A stretch of DNA of 64,000 bases from Candidatus Enterococcus courvalinii (lineage in GTDB: Bacteria > Bacillota > Bacilli > Lactobacillales > Enterococcaceae): the NCBI RefSeq assembly GCF_017315945.1, contig NZ_JAFLWI010000002.1:353756-417755 (forward strand). The letters run 5' to 3'. Positions 1-8,805 of the stretch are shown here, one piece after another. Positions within the stretch are counted from its first letter, which is position 1. Every line of letters starts with the position of its first letter. The notes beneath the pieces were generated by a model. That model worked only from the letters and a program-made list of their open reading frames with translations. It was not told the origin of the DNA and searched no databases. The translations under genes and the position numbers were made by a program.

Positions 1-770
1 TCTTTTTGTACGATGGCAGCTTTTAGTTGATCTGCTTTTGCTTGTTGCATCATAGCTTCTTTTTGTTTTTGAATTTTAGCTGGTTCGTCAATATAAGGTA
101 GCCAACCTAACTTTTCATTTTCATAAACTTGTTTTTCTTTTGCCAATGTTTCAATTTCTTCGTCAATTTTTTTTCGGTTTAAGAAACCTTTTGACTCTTC
201 TAAAGCAGCTATCTTTTTATTGTATGCGCCAATTTCTTCATCCAGACGCTCAATTTCTGTTTGTGCAGTAATTACTTTTGCATCCAACTCATTTAGTTCA
301 TGACTGTAATCTACTACTTCACCTTGGGCATATTGCTCCCATTCAGCATCAATTTGCGGTAAAACAAAGATTTCCGGTAAACTAGCGTCAATCGCAATCG
401 TTGGGCGTTCATGATAGTATGTGCCAATTTTGTAATAACTTAAAGTGGGTGACATTTCATCCACTAGTTCCATAAAAGGAAATTGTTGCAGGAAACGATC
501 TTGGATTTTTCTCATAAGTAATTGATCAATTTCATGGTTTTCATTCGAGCTTCGTTTTAACTCATCATTTAAATGACTATTGTATAGTCGATAAATTTCA
601 GGAATATTTTCTTCACGTACAGCTTGTTCAAATGCCTGCAGATCTCCTAGCAATTGAGACAAGTTTATACTTGCTTTTTGTTTGATGTCATCAAAAGATG
701 ACTCATCGGTATGTTTATCCATCTCTACCGTTTCAGGTTCATGGTGTTCTTCTGTTAAAGAATCTTTCAT
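1..770 (-). CDS. Coiled-coil protein of unknown function (3' end outside window)
   Basis: An open frame on the minus strand runs from an ATG at 770, preceded by AAGGAGG, to the left edge, giving about 256 residues with no stop. The N-terminus is acidic (MKDSLTEEHHEPETVEMDKH). A middle part contains YYKIGTYYHERPTIAIDASL. From about residue 145 on it is a charged heptad-like coiled coil rich in E, K, Q and A (for example ELDAKVITAQTEIERLDEEI). No signal peptide or membrane segment is visible. I do not recognise the family. The long helical part recalls SMC/SbcC-like coiled coils, but no ATPase motif lies in the visible portion. The gene is real by its ribosome binding site and continuous frame; its function is open. 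Confidence 0.7.
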   Translation of the reverse strand, partial: MKDSLTEEHHEPETVEMDKHTDESSFDDIKQKASINLSQLLGDLQAFEQAVREENIPEIYRLYNSHLNDELKRSSNENHEIDQLLMRKIQDRFLQQFPFMELVDEMSPTLSYYKIGTYYHERPTIAIDASLPEIFVLPQIDAEWEQYAQGEVVDYSHELNELDAKVITAQTEIERLDEEIGAYNKKIAALEESKGFLNRKKIDEEIETLAKEKQVYENEKLGWLPYIDEPAKIQKQKEAMMQQAKADQLKAAIVQK

Positions 771-1003
771 ATTTTTTACCTCCTTGCTTTCAATTGATAA
801 CTTAATAGTACCATTTTCTTCAAAAAATTGTTACAAAATGGGGCACGGAAATAACGAGTTGCTCGCTCATTTAGATAAAATCGAAAAAAACAAAAAAACT
901 GTAACAAAAGTCGAGAGACCCATGTCACAGCTCTTAAAACAGCGTAAGAGAATGCACACTTGTGACAACTCTTCTTATCTGCTTTCATCAATCAATGATT
1001 GTT

Positions 1004-1195
1004 TTATTTGTTAGGCAGTTCGCGGGTTGTGAAATGAATGCGTTGTTGTTCGTCGCGAGTTAGTAATGTTTCTTCATTTAAATATGAAAGTCTAAGTTCG
1101 CCTAATTCAGGATTTTCTAGCATTTTTTCATACCCAGTAAAAATCGAACGAATATAATTTTTATAAGCATTTTTCTTTTTTTGTCTTTTTTTCAT
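1004..1195 (-). CDS. Small basic protein, 63 aa, unknown function
   Basis: A 63-residue frame starts at ATG 1195 behind a good ribosome binding site (AAGGAAGGTG, about 5 bases before the start). The N-terminus is very basic (MKKRQKKKNAYKNYIRSIF) and is followed by a more acidic half (ENPELGELRLSYLNEETLL). No membrane segment or known motif is seen. It is transcribed in the same direction as the coiled-coil gene at 1-770, but 230 bases separate them. It could be a small nucleic-acid-binding or regulatory protein, but nothing in the sequence shows this. The Shine-Dalgarno and codon pattern are the main support for it being a gene. Confidence 0.5.
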   Translation of the reverse strand: MKKRQKKKNAYKNYIRSIFTGYEKMLENPELGELRLSYLNEETLLTRDEQQRIHFTTRELPNK

Positions 1196-1419
1196 AGGAC
1201 ACCTTCCTTATCAAAAGTATCATACCAATGAATAGCTTCGTAGACAAGATAGAATCGAAAAATTGACTGAAACATTTCTGTTTTTTTAATCTAACTGTTT
1301 CTAGTTAAAATCACTGATTATTCAAAACTAACATGATTCTTTTCTTCAAATTTTCTCACGAAGGTTGACGAATCAGTAAAAAAATGAAAAAATGCTTTAG
1401 TACTTAAGGAGGGAATCTA

Positions 1420-2922
1420 GTGAAAAAAATCGGTTTTGACTCAGAAAAATATATTGAAGAACAATCTACTTATATTTTGGAGCGAGTAAATCACTATGAC
1501 AAATTATATTTGGAATTTGGTGGAAAATTAGTTGACGACAAGCATGCAAAACGTGTACTACCTGGTTTTGAAGAGGACGCTAAGATTAAATTACTACAAA
1601 AATTGAAAGATCAAGCAGAAATTTTGATTTGTGTCTACGCAGGCGACATTGAGCGTAATAAAATTCGTGGTGATTACGGAATCACTTACGATATGGATAT
1701 TTTGCGTTTGATCGACGAATTACGTGGCTATGGTTTAATGATCAATAGTGTCGTTATCACTCGTTATAATGGCCAACCAGCAACGAAAGTTTTCATTAAT
1801 AAACTTGAACGTCGTGATATCAAAGTTTACACACATTCAGAAATTGAAGATTACCCTGTTAACGTGGATAAAATTGTATCTGAAGAAGGGTTTGGTAAAA
1901 ATGCTTATATTGAAACAACAAAACCCATCGTTGTGGTCACAGCACCTGGTCCAGGTAGTGGAAAATTAGCAACTTGTTTGAACCAACTTTATCATGAAAG
2001 CCAACAAGGACATGCTGCTGGTTATTCCAAATTTGAAACTTTTCCAGTTTGGAATGTACCGCTAAAACATCCATTGAATATTGCTTATGAAGCTGCAACT
2101 GTTGACTTAAAAGATGTCAATATGATTGATTCCTTCCATTTTGATGCCTACAACAAAGTAGCGGTAAACTATAATCGTGATGTTGAGACCTTCCCTGTCA
2201 TCAAACGTATCATAGAAAAAATCACCGGTAAAGAATCGGTTTATTTATCACCTACTGATATGGGTGTGAATCGTGTTGGTTTTGGTATCACCGATGATGC
2301 AGTTGTTCAGGAAGCTTCTAAACAAGAAATCATTCGTCGCTATTTCCAAACAAAGTGTGACTTTAAAAAAGGGCAAATTGATGAAGAAGCAGTGAACCGC
2401 ATCAAGTTAATCATGGAAGAAGTTGGACTACGACCTGAAGATCGTAAAGTGGTTACTCCCGCTCATGACTATGCCAAGACAATTCAAAATCCTTCAAAAG
2501 ATCCAACTGCTGTAATTGCAATTGAACTTCCAGATAATGTAATTATTACTGGGCGTACAGGGCAGTTGATGGATGCTTCCGCAGCTGTCATTTTGAATGC
2601 TGTAAAGCATCTTGCACATATTGCTGATGACATTCCTTTACTTTCACCATTGATTTTAGAAACAATCCAAGGAATGAAGTCACAAGCATTGCATTCTTCC
2701 ATTGATAAATTAACGATCAACGAAGTCTTGATTGCTTTATCTATTAGCGCAGTGACAAACCCAATTGCACAAGTTGCTTATGAACAGCTTAGTGAATTGG
2801 ATGGTGCCCAAGCGCATTCGACCGTTATGATGAACAAAAATGATGAACAGACGTTGAAACAGTTAGGAATTGATTTAACTTGTGCGCCAGTTTATCCCTC
2901 TGAAAATCTTTATTATCAGTAA
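1420..2922 (+). CDS. DUF1846 / UPF0371 family protein
   Basis: A 500-residue protein starting at GTG 1420, 6 bases after AAGGAGGG. It matches the DUF1846 (UPF0371) family over its full length: the N-terminal [16 protein letters not shown], and a glycine-rich [10 protein letters not shown] loop at residues 176-185 that looks like a nucleotide-binding P-loop. Family members are cytosolic, widespread in Firmicutes and Actinobacteria, and of unknown function. Its hydrophilic composition with no signal peptide agrees with a soluble enzyme. It has its own rho-independent terminator just downstream and is probably monocistronic. The family assignment is firm. A nucleotide-linked activity is inference from the glycine loop only. 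Confidence 0.85.
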   Translation: MKKIGFDSEKYIEEQSTYILERVNHYDKLYLEFGGKLVDDKHAKRVLPGFEEDAKIKLLQKLKDQAEILICVYAGDIERNKIRGDYGITYDMDILRLIDELRGYGLMINSVVITRYNGQPATKVFINKLERRDIKVYTHSEIEDYPVNVDKIVSEEGFGKNAYIETTKPIVVVTAPGPGSGKLATCLNQLYHESQQGHAAGYSKFETFPVWNVPLKHPLNIAYEAATVDLKDVNMIDSFHFDAYNKVAVNYNRDVETFPVIKRIIEKITGKESVYLSPTDMGVNRVGFGITDDAVVQEASKQEIIRRYFQTKCDFKKGQIDEEAVNRIKLIMEEVGLRPEDRKVVTPAHDYAKTIQNPSKDPTAVIAIELPDNVIITGRTGQLMDASAAVILNAVKHLAHIADDIPLLSPLILETIQGMKSQALHSSIDKLTINEVLIALSISAVTNPIAQVAYEQLSELDGAQAHSTVMMNKNDEQTLKQLGIDLTCAPVYPSENLYYQ

Positions 2923-2945
2923 TCAAATTTTGAATACAACTTGTC

Positions 2946-2984
2946 AAAACCATATTGAACTTTTTTGTTCGATATGGTTTTTTT
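2946..2984 (+). terminator. Rho-independent terminator after DUF1846 gene
   Basis: A 14-bp stem (AAACCATATTGAAC / GTTCGATATGGTTT, one G-T wobble) with a 6-T loop is followed by a T run. It lies 24 bases after the stop codon. Confidence 0.85.
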
Positions 2985-3145
2985 ATGCTTGAAGTCCCTC
3001 ATCTTTTTGAAAATTTTTTTAGAATCAAATGGTTTTTTTGTTGTATCCGCTTCACTCTAAAAAAACAATGAAAGTTTAATTGAAAGGTTAGTATTTCGTT
3101 ATGAAAACAGGTAAAATTAGACGGAATTTTGTTAGGAGTGATTTT

Positions 3146-4327
3146 TTGAGTTACGTGTTAGGAATTATCGGTTTAATACTAGTTTTAGCGGTTGCTTTTT
3201 TCATTAGCAATAATAAAAAAGCAATCAAATTGAAGCCTTTACTTGTTATGTTTGTGCTTCAATTAGTTTTTGGTTTCGTGCTTTTGCGAACTTCTGTGGG
3301 GCACGCAGTTGTTTCGGTTTCAGCAAAATTGTTCGACCATTTATTAGCCTTCGCCGGTGAAGGTGTCAACTTTGTTTTTGCTGGTGTTGCAAATAAAGGA
3401 AGCTTCCCCTTCTTCTTAAATGTTTTGATGCCAATCGTCTTTATTTCAGCAATTATTGGGATTTTACGTTATATCAAAATCTTGCCTTTATTTATGAAAG
3501 CAGTTGGTCTTGGTTTAAGCAAAATCAATGGTATGGGGAAATTAGAATCGTATAACGGGGTTGCCTCTGCTATTTTAGGACAATCTGAAGTATTTATTTC
3601 CATTAAAAAGGAACTTCCTTTCTTGTCTGAAAAGCGTTTGTTCACAATGAGCGTTTCCGCAATGTCGACAGTTTCAATGTCAATCGTCGGTTCTTACATG
3701 GCCTTGATTGATTCTAAATATGTGATTACTGCCCTTGCTTTAAATTTACTTGGTGGTTTCATCATGGCTTCGATTGTCAATCCTTATGAACTCGATCAAA
3801 AAGAAGACGAGTTAATCATTGAAGAAGACAAAAATCAAACATTTTTCCAAATGCTGGGTGAATATATTTTAGATGGGTTTCATGTTGCAGTGACTGTGGC
3901 AGCGATGTTAATCGGTTTTGTTGCTTTGATTGCAATGATCAATGCTATTTTCAACGGATTATTTGGCATTACGTTCCAAGAAATCCTTGGATACATCTTT
4001 GCCCCACTTGCTTTTATCAGTGGTATTCCTTGGAATGAAGCAGTTGATGCTGGAAGCATCATGGCAACAAAATTAGTTACTAATGAATTTGTCGCTATGA
4101 CTGAACTTTCAACTGGAAACTTCCATTTCACTGAAAGAACGACAGCCATTTTATCCGTTTTCTTAGTTTCATTTGCAAACTTCTCTTCTATCGGAATTAT
4201 TTCTGGTGCGATGAAAGGGTTGAATGAAGAAAAAGGAAACTTGGTCGCAAAGCATGGCTTGAAAATCTTGCTTACTGCAACATTAGTCAGCTTCCTTAGT
4301 GCGATTGTTACAGGTTTGTTAGTTTAA
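3146..4327 (+). CDS. NupC-type (CNT family) nucleoside transporter
   Basis: A polytopic membrane protein of the concentrative nucleoside transporter family, which imports nucleosides by ion symport. Landmarks are the NupC N-terminal helix pattern ending in SNNKKAIKLKP, then ILGQSEVFISIKKELPFLSEKR (QSE and ER/KR-type core motif), VSAMSTVSMSIVGSY, and a C-terminal helix block including FANFSSIGIISGAMKGLNEEK. I place the start at TTG 3146: TAGGAG lies 8 bases upstream, and the resulting MSYVLGIIGLIL start matches where family members begin. An in-frame ATG at 3101 would add 15 basic residues and has a weak ribosome binding site. It stands alone between two terminators. Confidence 0.85.
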   Translation: MSYVLGIIGLILVLAVAFFISNNKKAIKLKPLLVMFVLQLVFGFVLLRTSVGHAVVSVSAKLFDHLLAFAGEGVNFVFAGVANKGSFPFFLNVLMPIVFISAIIGILRYIKILPLFMKAVGLGLSKINGMGKLESYNGVASAILGQSEVFISIKKELPFLSEKRLFTMSVSAMSTVSMSIVGSYMALIDSKYVITALALNLLGGFIMASIVNPYELDQKEDELIIEEDKNQTFFQMLGEYILDGFHVAVTVAAMLIGFVALIAMINAIFNGLFGITFQEILGYIFAPLAFISGIPWNEAVDAGSIMATKLVTNEFVAMTELSTGNFHFTERTTAILSVFLVSFANFSSIGIISGAMKGLNEEKGNLVAKHGLKILLTATLVSFLSAIVTGLLV

Positions 4328-4395
4328 AACAGACGAACAAGATGCGTGAAAACAATTTTGTTGATCTCATCATGGAATTAAATTGACTGAAAAGA

Positions 4396-4440
4396 AAGAG
4401 ACTGGGAGTAAAACTTTTCCCAGTCTCTTCTTTTCATTTT
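4396..4440 (+). terminator. Rho-independent terminator after nucleoside transporter
   Basis: A 12-bp perfect stem AAGAGACTGGGA / TCCCAGTCTCTT with a 10-base loop, followed by CTTTTCATTTT. Confidence 0.85.
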
Positions 4441-4483
4441 ATGCATCATTAGGTTATATTATTAACTAATAAGGAGGTAAAAT

Positions 4484-5044
4484 ATGACTTATTGTTATGT
4501 GATTATTGGTCCATCTGGTTCGGGGAAAACTTCGTTAGCCGCTTCCGTTTTTCGTCCAGATCAAAAAATCATTACGCACACCAGTCGCCCAAAGCGTCCT
4601 GGCGAATTAAATGAAAAAGATTACTACTTTGTCTCTAAAAAAAGATTTCAAGAAATGATTTTGGATGGTGCATTTGCTGAATGGGATGAATACGCGGGAA
4701 ATTACTATGGCTCTAGTAAAATGGAAATTGCGAATCGTTTAAACAAAGATGATTGTTACGCCGTACTAACAGCCGCTGGATTTTGGCGACTTTATGAAAT
4801 TTTTGGTGAGCGTATTCGTCCTATCTTTCTTTCAATTTCAAAAGAAACGTTGCAAAAACGTTTAGAAGAACGAGGGGATTCCCAAGCTGAGCGTTCAAAA
4901 AGACTGGCACTTTTTGATCATGATCAAGAAGAACTACGGCGTCTGGCTAGTATCCCTACCCTTGAAATTATTTCAAATGACACAACTTTTGAATCAGCAC
5001 AACAGCAACTCTTAAAAATTTTAGAAGAAAATACTTCACGATAA
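4484..5044 (+). CDS. Guanylate kinase-like P-loop protein
   Basis: A 186-residue soluble protein with Walker A GPSGSGKT at residues 9-16, then a guanylate-kinase GMP-site pattern (HTSRPKRPGE...DYYFVS) near residues 31-52 and the EWDEYAGNYYGSS segment that corresponds to the substrate-binding lid of Gmk. The expected role is ATP-dependent phosphorylation of GMP or a related nucleotide. The C-terminal half is more divergent than housekeeping Gmk, so it is probably a second, Gmk-like paralogue rather than the essential enzyme. The start ATG 4484 has AAGGAGGT 6 bases upstream. It follows the nucleoside transporter but has a terminator between, so a functional link through nucleotide salvage is only suggestive. 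Confidence 0.75.
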   Translation: MTYCYVIIGPSGSGKTSLAASVFRPDQKIITHTSRPKRPGELNEKDYYFVSKKRFQEMILDGAFAEWDEYAGNYYGSSKMEIANRLNKDDCYAVLTAAGFWRLYEIFGERIRPIFLSISKETLQKRLEERGDSQAERSKRLALFDHDQEELRRLASIPTLEIISNDTTFESAQQQLLKILEENTSR

Positions 5045-5078
5045 CTTTTTCCAATCATTTTTCGGTTATTTGCTATAC

Positions 5079-5115
5079 AAAAAAGGAATCAGACACACAC
5101 TCTGCTTCCTTTTTT
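5079..5115. terminator. Bidirectional terminator between gmk-like and GNAT genes
   Basis: The stem AAAAAAGGAAtCAGA / TCTGcTTCCTTTTTT (one mismatch) carries A and T runs on both sides. It can end both the plus-strand kinase-like gene and the minus-strand GNAT operon. Confidence 0.75.
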
Positions 5116-5167
5116 ACTTTTCTTCAAATGACAAAATACAAATTCCTTTTAATTAATGATTTTCCCA

Positions 5168-5677
5168 CTAAATCACCAACTGATAAGCTAGCCTCTCCCC
5201 ATTTTCAAACGGAAATTCAATCATCCCTCGATAATGGAAGCCTGCTGCTAAAATTGTTTTTTTCATTGGTTCGTTGGTCGGATATGTGTCGATTCGGATA
5301 TCCTTGACTCCTTGGATGGCCACAATTGTTACTAAATGCTTTAGTAAGTTTTTCCCTAAACCTTTTCCTCTAACAGTTGGATCAACTGCCACACGATGGA
5401 TAGACAAATAGCCTGATGAGACTTCTTCCCATGAGCCATCGATTGCTGTATAAACAGGATCAATACCAGAAACTAAAGCTGCTGTGCCTACGATCTGTTC
5501 GTCATCAATCAACACAAAGCTTTCTTCTTTTTCACTATCCATCAAAATCATGTCTTTGGTTGGCCCGTGACCGTTTTGCCATTGTGGTAAGCCTTGTGCT
5601 GCCAAAAATTGTGTTGCTGCTTGAATGATTTCCATCACTTTATCGATGTCTTCAGGTCTTGTTTTTCTAAGGTACAT
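5168..5677 (-). CDS. GNAT family N-acetyltransferase
   Basis: A 169-residue GNAT-fold acetyltransferase, transferring an acetyl group from acetyl-CoA to an unknown amine. The acetyl-CoA binding motif A is clear: VAVDPTVRGKGLGKNLL around residues 97-112, followed by DIRIDTYPTNEPMKKTILAAGFHYRG, typical of the family C-terminal part. I choose the ATG at 5677 (GGGAGG 8 bases upstream). A second in-frame ATG at 5683 sits only two bases from the Shine-Dalgarno, and longer in-frame extensions would run into the upstream gene. It begins 26 bases after the stop of the sce7725-like gene and ends at a terminator, so it is the last gene of that operon. Confidence 0.85.
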   Translation of the reverse strand: MYLRKTRPEDIDKVMEIIQAATQFLAAQGLPQWQNGHGPTKDMILMDSEKEESFVLIDDEQIVGTAALVSGIDPVYTAIDGSWEEVSSGYLSIHRVAVDPTVRGKGLGKNLLKHLVTIVAIQGVKDIRIDTYPTNEPMKKTILAAGFHYRGMIEFPFENGERLAYQLVI

Positions 5678-5703
5678 TTTCATTGCCTCCCGTAACTTTC
5701 TTT

Positions 5704-6660
5704 TTATTGATCTAATTCTTGTAAGCGATTGGTTTGTGTCACTTCTTTCAGCCAGTTTGTTGGATGCTCCACTAGCCGACTCATTAGCTCTAAGTGATGG
5801 AGTAAGGACCACTTTTTTAATACCCCTAAACCTGGAAATTTTTGCTTTTTTTCTAGTAATAAAAGCTCGATTATTCCTGAAGTAATCAGTAGTTGGTCTT
5901 GATTGCGCCAAACCCAACTTTTCATTTTCGCCGCTGCTTCAAAGAATTTGAGTGCTTGATCTTTTGCAGACTCATTACTATCAGAAATGAAATGCTTCAC
6001 CCGGATATTCCCGTAAGCATCAACATAAGTTAAATGGATGGCTAACGCACGACTAGGATACCCTTTGTCAAAATAACGACTACCTTCAATTGTAAAATCA
6101 GCAAAACCAATATAGCCATCTTCTCGGTGAAACAAGTAATCATCGCTAAAAAAATCATCTGGCTTTTCAGCATAGTTTTCAACATATTTTTTCGTTTGAA
6201 AAGAGTCGCGTAAAATGATTTTATTTTCTGGTAGCCAAATACGCAATCGGCTATTATCAGGAATAATGAATTTTGTTTCGCTCTTTGCCAACTTTTTCCA
6301 GCTTGCTGGCTCTCTTAAATAGTACTGTCCATCGAAAATCAACCATTCAGGAGGATTGTTCACAATCTCTTGAAAATTTTGAGGTGTCAAAATCACCCCA
6401 TGTTGAATGGCGCTCTTCTGTGTTTCAGTCCATGAATGTAGATGTTCTTGAAACAACTTAAATTGGCCTACCTGTGGATTATCGATTACGGTTAGAGGTT
6501 GGTTTTTCTTTTGGAAAAGTTCAATAACGTTTTTAAGTGTCGCAGAATCTCGAACTGGTTCAATAATCGGCTGAACTTTAGCAGATAAAACATTACGATT
6601 TATTGCTTCTTTCAAGGCTAACAGATCAAATTGTTTTCCACGCAAATAAGGATAATACAT
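5704..6660 (-). CDS. sce7725-like (Beta family) protein
   Basis: A 318-residue soluble protein. Its start, MYYPYLRGKQFDLLALKEA, and the following IIEPVRD...LTVIDNPQVGQF are characteristic of the sce7725 / Beta protein family, whose biochemical role is not established. Further landmarks are GVILTP, WLIFDGQYY, SRLRIWLPENKIILRDSFQ and GFADFTIEG. The ATG at 6660 is chosen because GGAGTGAT sits just upstream inside the end of the preceding gene and the family begins there. The start lies 4 bases after the upstream stop, so translation is probably coupled. In other bacteria sce7725 genes are paired with a partner, sce7726, that looks nuclease-like. Here the partner is the PD-(D/E)XK-like gene at 6665-7354. 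Confidence 0.75.
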   Translation of the reverse strand: MYYPYLRGKQFDLLALKEAINRNVLSAKVQPIIEPVRDSATLKNVIELFQKKNQPLTVIDNPQVGQFKLFQEHLHSWTETQKSAIQHGVILTPQNFQEIVNNPPEWLIFDGQYYLREPASWKKLAKSETKFIIPDNSRLRIWLPENKIILRDSFQTKKYVENYAEKPDDFFSDDYLFHREDGYIGFADFTIEGSRYFDKGYPSRALAIHLTYVDAYGNIRVKHFISDSNESAKDQALKFFEAAAKMKSWVWRNQDQLLITSGIIELLLLEKKQKFPGLGVLKKWSLLHHLELMSRLVEHPTNWLKEVTQTNRLQELDQ

Positions 6661-6664
6661 AAGA

Positions 6665-7354
6665 TCACTCCAATGGCTCAGTTGGCAGACGCCGAATTTG
6701 TTGTTGTTGTCGTAGGTATTCATAATCTTGTTGTAGGGCAAGAACCTCTTCTTGCAATTCCTCTACTGCTTGATTGTTCAGGTCTTCCATGAAGCGTTCA
6801 TAATAACGTTCAGTTGAAAATGGATTGTGTTCATCTGAACGTTTTTTTAGTTCTTTATACAATTGTTCAGTCGGAAAATATCTGACCCCACGTTCCATTT
6901 GTTTCGCTTTTCGAACCTCTCTAAATAGTGAGGCCATAAAACGGTTAGTTAGTGCCGTTTCCGGTACTGTCAATTCTTTTTTTGTTGCTTTTTTGGCAAT
7001 TGCAAAGGTTCCTGGTGCAGGCATTTCTTCCATTGTAACGTAGGGTCTGTAAACAAAAACACCAATTTCTGCTGGAATCTCTACCTCGACAGCTTCATAG
7101 AGTTCCTGAGGTAAAACGAAATAATTATAGTGTCCAACAAATGAAAGCTTCGCTGCCGAACGGAAATCTGCTTTTGTTACTTTTAATTCATAGCAGCGCC
7201 ATTCACGCGTCCCATCTGCTTTTGTTAAACAACATAATGTATCGACAATTCCCTGTTCTTCTGGCATTGTGACCTCTTCTACCACGATCCCACCTTGCTC
7301 AAGACAGTATTGGTAAAGTGATTGCTCCATATCAATTGTTAAGGATGTTTTCAT
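6665..7354 (-). CDS. PD-(D/E)XK nuclease-like protein (MmcB-like)
   Basis: A 229-residue soluble protein. Residues 34-66 carry the layout of a restriction-endonuclease fold: GIVDTL (Asp38), then YELKVTKADFRS (Glu56 and Lys58), followed by YNYFVLPQELYEAV and IGVFVY. This resembles MmcB-type and other PD-(D/E)XK proteins, where the Asp-Glu-Lys set binds metal for DNA cleavage. The C-terminal third is charged and Q-rich, ending in a coiled coil (EELQEEVLALQQDYEYLRQQQQ). The start ATG 7354 has GGAGGTG 5 bases upstream. It is the first gene of an operon with the sce7725-like and GNAT genes. Nuclease activity is inferred from motifs, not shown. Confidence 0.65.
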   Translation of the reverse strand: MKTSLTIDMEQSLYQYCLEQGGIVVEEVTMPEEQGIVDTLCCLTKADGTREWRCYELKVTKADFRSAAKLSFVGHYNYFVLPQELYEAVEVEIPAEIGVFVYRPYVTMEEMPAPGTFAIAKKATKKELTVPETALTNRFMASLFREVRKAKQMERGVRYFPTEQLYKELKKRSDEHNPFSTERYYERFMEDLNNQAVEELQEEVLALQQDYEYLRQQQQIRRLPTEPLE

Positions 7355-7457
7355 CTTTCCACCTCCAAAGGGAACGTATTTTCGCCTAATCATCTTGTTT
7401 ATTTTACACAACGATGATGAAAAATACCAGCTATTTCTTATCAACTGGCAAACCAAA

Positions 7458-7485
7458 AAAGAGTGCGACAGCAATTGCCACACTC
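7458..7485 (-). terminator. Rho-independent terminator after C39 peptidase gene
   Basis: On the minus strand a 10-bp stem (GAGTGTGGCA / TGTCGCACTC, two G-T wobbles) with a 5-base loop is followed by TTTTTT. Confidence 0.75.
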
Positions 7486-7514
7486 CCAACGAACTTTTCA
7501 TTTACCATACCTGA

Positions 7515-8579
7515 TTAACGAACAGCTACTGCCATCTTAGTGACATTAAAGGAATTCTCATAGGTACTCGCATTGATCCACTTTGCACCAAAAACAGGAT
7601 CAACTACGTGGTACGCACCGTTTTTAAAGCCAGCAACTAGTACCACATGACCATTCCAGACAGCACGTCCCCAAGGCATTTGTTTAAACTGCGGTGAAGC
7701 ATAATTGTAGGTGATCCAAGTAACAACTGGATTTCCTTTGCGAATCTCATTCTTAATTGCATTTGTTCCTTGTCCAGAAATATTTGCTGTATTTCCACCT
7801 ACTTTTTTCGCCCATTGAATGACTGGATCAGCCATCATTCCTTGATAGGTTCCAGAAACATTATGACGCCATTCACCTGAATAACCGTGATACGGATTAT
7901 TGTCGTTTGCACGTGGCATCGAGTTAACAAATGTCAGCAAATCTTGATTCGTTACGCCTTTGTAACGCAAAGCTTGTAGTAATGATGCTCCTTCGCACAA
8001 CATGGTATTTCCTTGCCAAACAACTGGTACATTTAATACTTTTTCGTCACTTGGGGCTGGAGATGGCGCACTATTTGGCATTGCATACCAACCAACGCCT
8101 TCGATTTTCCATCCTTGCTTGCTGATAATATTCTTTTCATTGTTATCTAACGTATAATGGTGCCAATTTACTTTTTTACTATATAAACGAGTAACAGGGA
8201 CACCTCCGCTACCTTTATAGGAATAAAAAGCAATCCCTTCGTACGTCCAATCAGTATGAGAAATTTTATCTCTTTCTCCTGCATCAATCGTATAGAAATG
8301 TTCACCGTTATAACGATTGTATAAACGATAGACTGGTGAGCCATTTGTTGGCGCTTGCCACGCTACACCTTCATAATTCCAACCAACACGTTTCAAATTA
8401 TCTCTTTCTCCTGTACTACGTGTATATAAATGTTCCCCACTGTATTTGTTGAAAAGACGATACATTGGAATGCTACCTGCACTGGTTGTTGCTATTTCTT
8501 CTGCTTGTGTGTGTTCTGTTTGTAGACCAATTACTAAAAGTAAACCCAACCCGAACAAAGCGAATCCTCTTTTTTCCAC
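7515..8579 (-). CDS. Secreted C39-type cysteine peptidase with N-terminal DUF5648-like repeats
   Basis: An exported protein of about 354 residues. A signal peptide (MEKRGFALFGLGLLLVIG...HTQA) is followed by three repeats of about 45 residues with the pattern L-Y-x-x-(Y/W)-x-x-E/H-H-x-Y-T...GW-x-x-EG(V/I)A, as in DUF5648 domains. A proline linker leads to a C39_2-type peptidase: Cys in TMLCEGASLLQAL, His in WNGHVVLVAGF, Asp in YHVVDPVFG. The start is GTG 8579, 6 bases after CTGGGGGA; an ATG at 8597 has no ribosome binding site. An extended -10 (TGCTACAAT, 8616-8624) precedes it. There is no LPxTG anchor, so it is released or held by the repeats. Its substrate is unknown; cell-wall or peptide processing is possible. 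Confidence 0.8.
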   Translation of the reverse strand: MEKRGFALFGLGLLLVIGLQTEHTQAEEIATTSAGSIPMYRLFNKYSGEHLYTRSTGERDNLKRVGWNYEGVAWQAPTNGSPVYRLYNRYNGEHFYTIDAGERDKISHTDWTYEGIAFYSYKGSGGVPVTRLYSKKVNWHHYTLDNNEKNIISKQGWKIEGVGWYAMPNSAPSPAPSDEKVLNVPVVWQGNTMLCEGASLLQALRYKGVTNQDLLTFVNSMPRANDNNPYHGYSGEWRHNVSGTYQGMMADPVIQWAKKVGGNTANISGQGTNAIKNEIRKGNPVVTWITYNYASPQFKQMPWGRAVWNGHVVLVAGFKNGAYHVVDPVFGAKWINASTYENSFNVTKMAVAVR

Positions 8580-8752
8580 GTTTATCCCCCAGTTCATTCA
8601 ATTATTTGCACAAAAATTGTAGCACGAAATACCGCATGACAAAATCTTATTCAAAAAAGACTCTTTTTTTCTCATTCTTGCATGATAATTGTACTAAAGA
8701 TGACTCCTAACAATAAAATTATCTAACAGGAAGAATGAAATAGCAATTTAAA

Positions 8753-8787
8753 AAAAGAAGCTAGGAATACTTTCTATCCTAACTTCC
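8753..8787 (-). terminator. Terminator of the amidase/amino-acid ABC operon
   Basis: Minus-strand stem GAAG-x-TAGGA / TCCTA-x-CTTC with one mismatch, followed by a run of seven T. It lies 18 bases after the permease stop, showing that no ATPase gene follows in this operon. Confidence 0.75.
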
Positions 8788-8805
8788 TTGATTATCTATT
8801 CACTT

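Noticed and set aside
776..991. Minus-strand 71-codon frame between two genes
   Set aside because: No ribosome binding site, no recognisable protein character, and it lies in the untranslated gap.
682..1014. Plus-strand open frame of 110 codons over the start of the minus-strand coiled-coil gene
   Set aside because: It overlaps a real gene with a good ribosome binding site, has none itself, and its product is low-complexity Ser-rich sequence.
5625..5917. Long N-terminal extension of the GNAT gene and plus-strand frames over the same DNA
   Set aside because: The extension would overlap the sce7725-like gene end in another frame; the start at 5677 has the proper Shine-Dalgarno and the family N-terminus.
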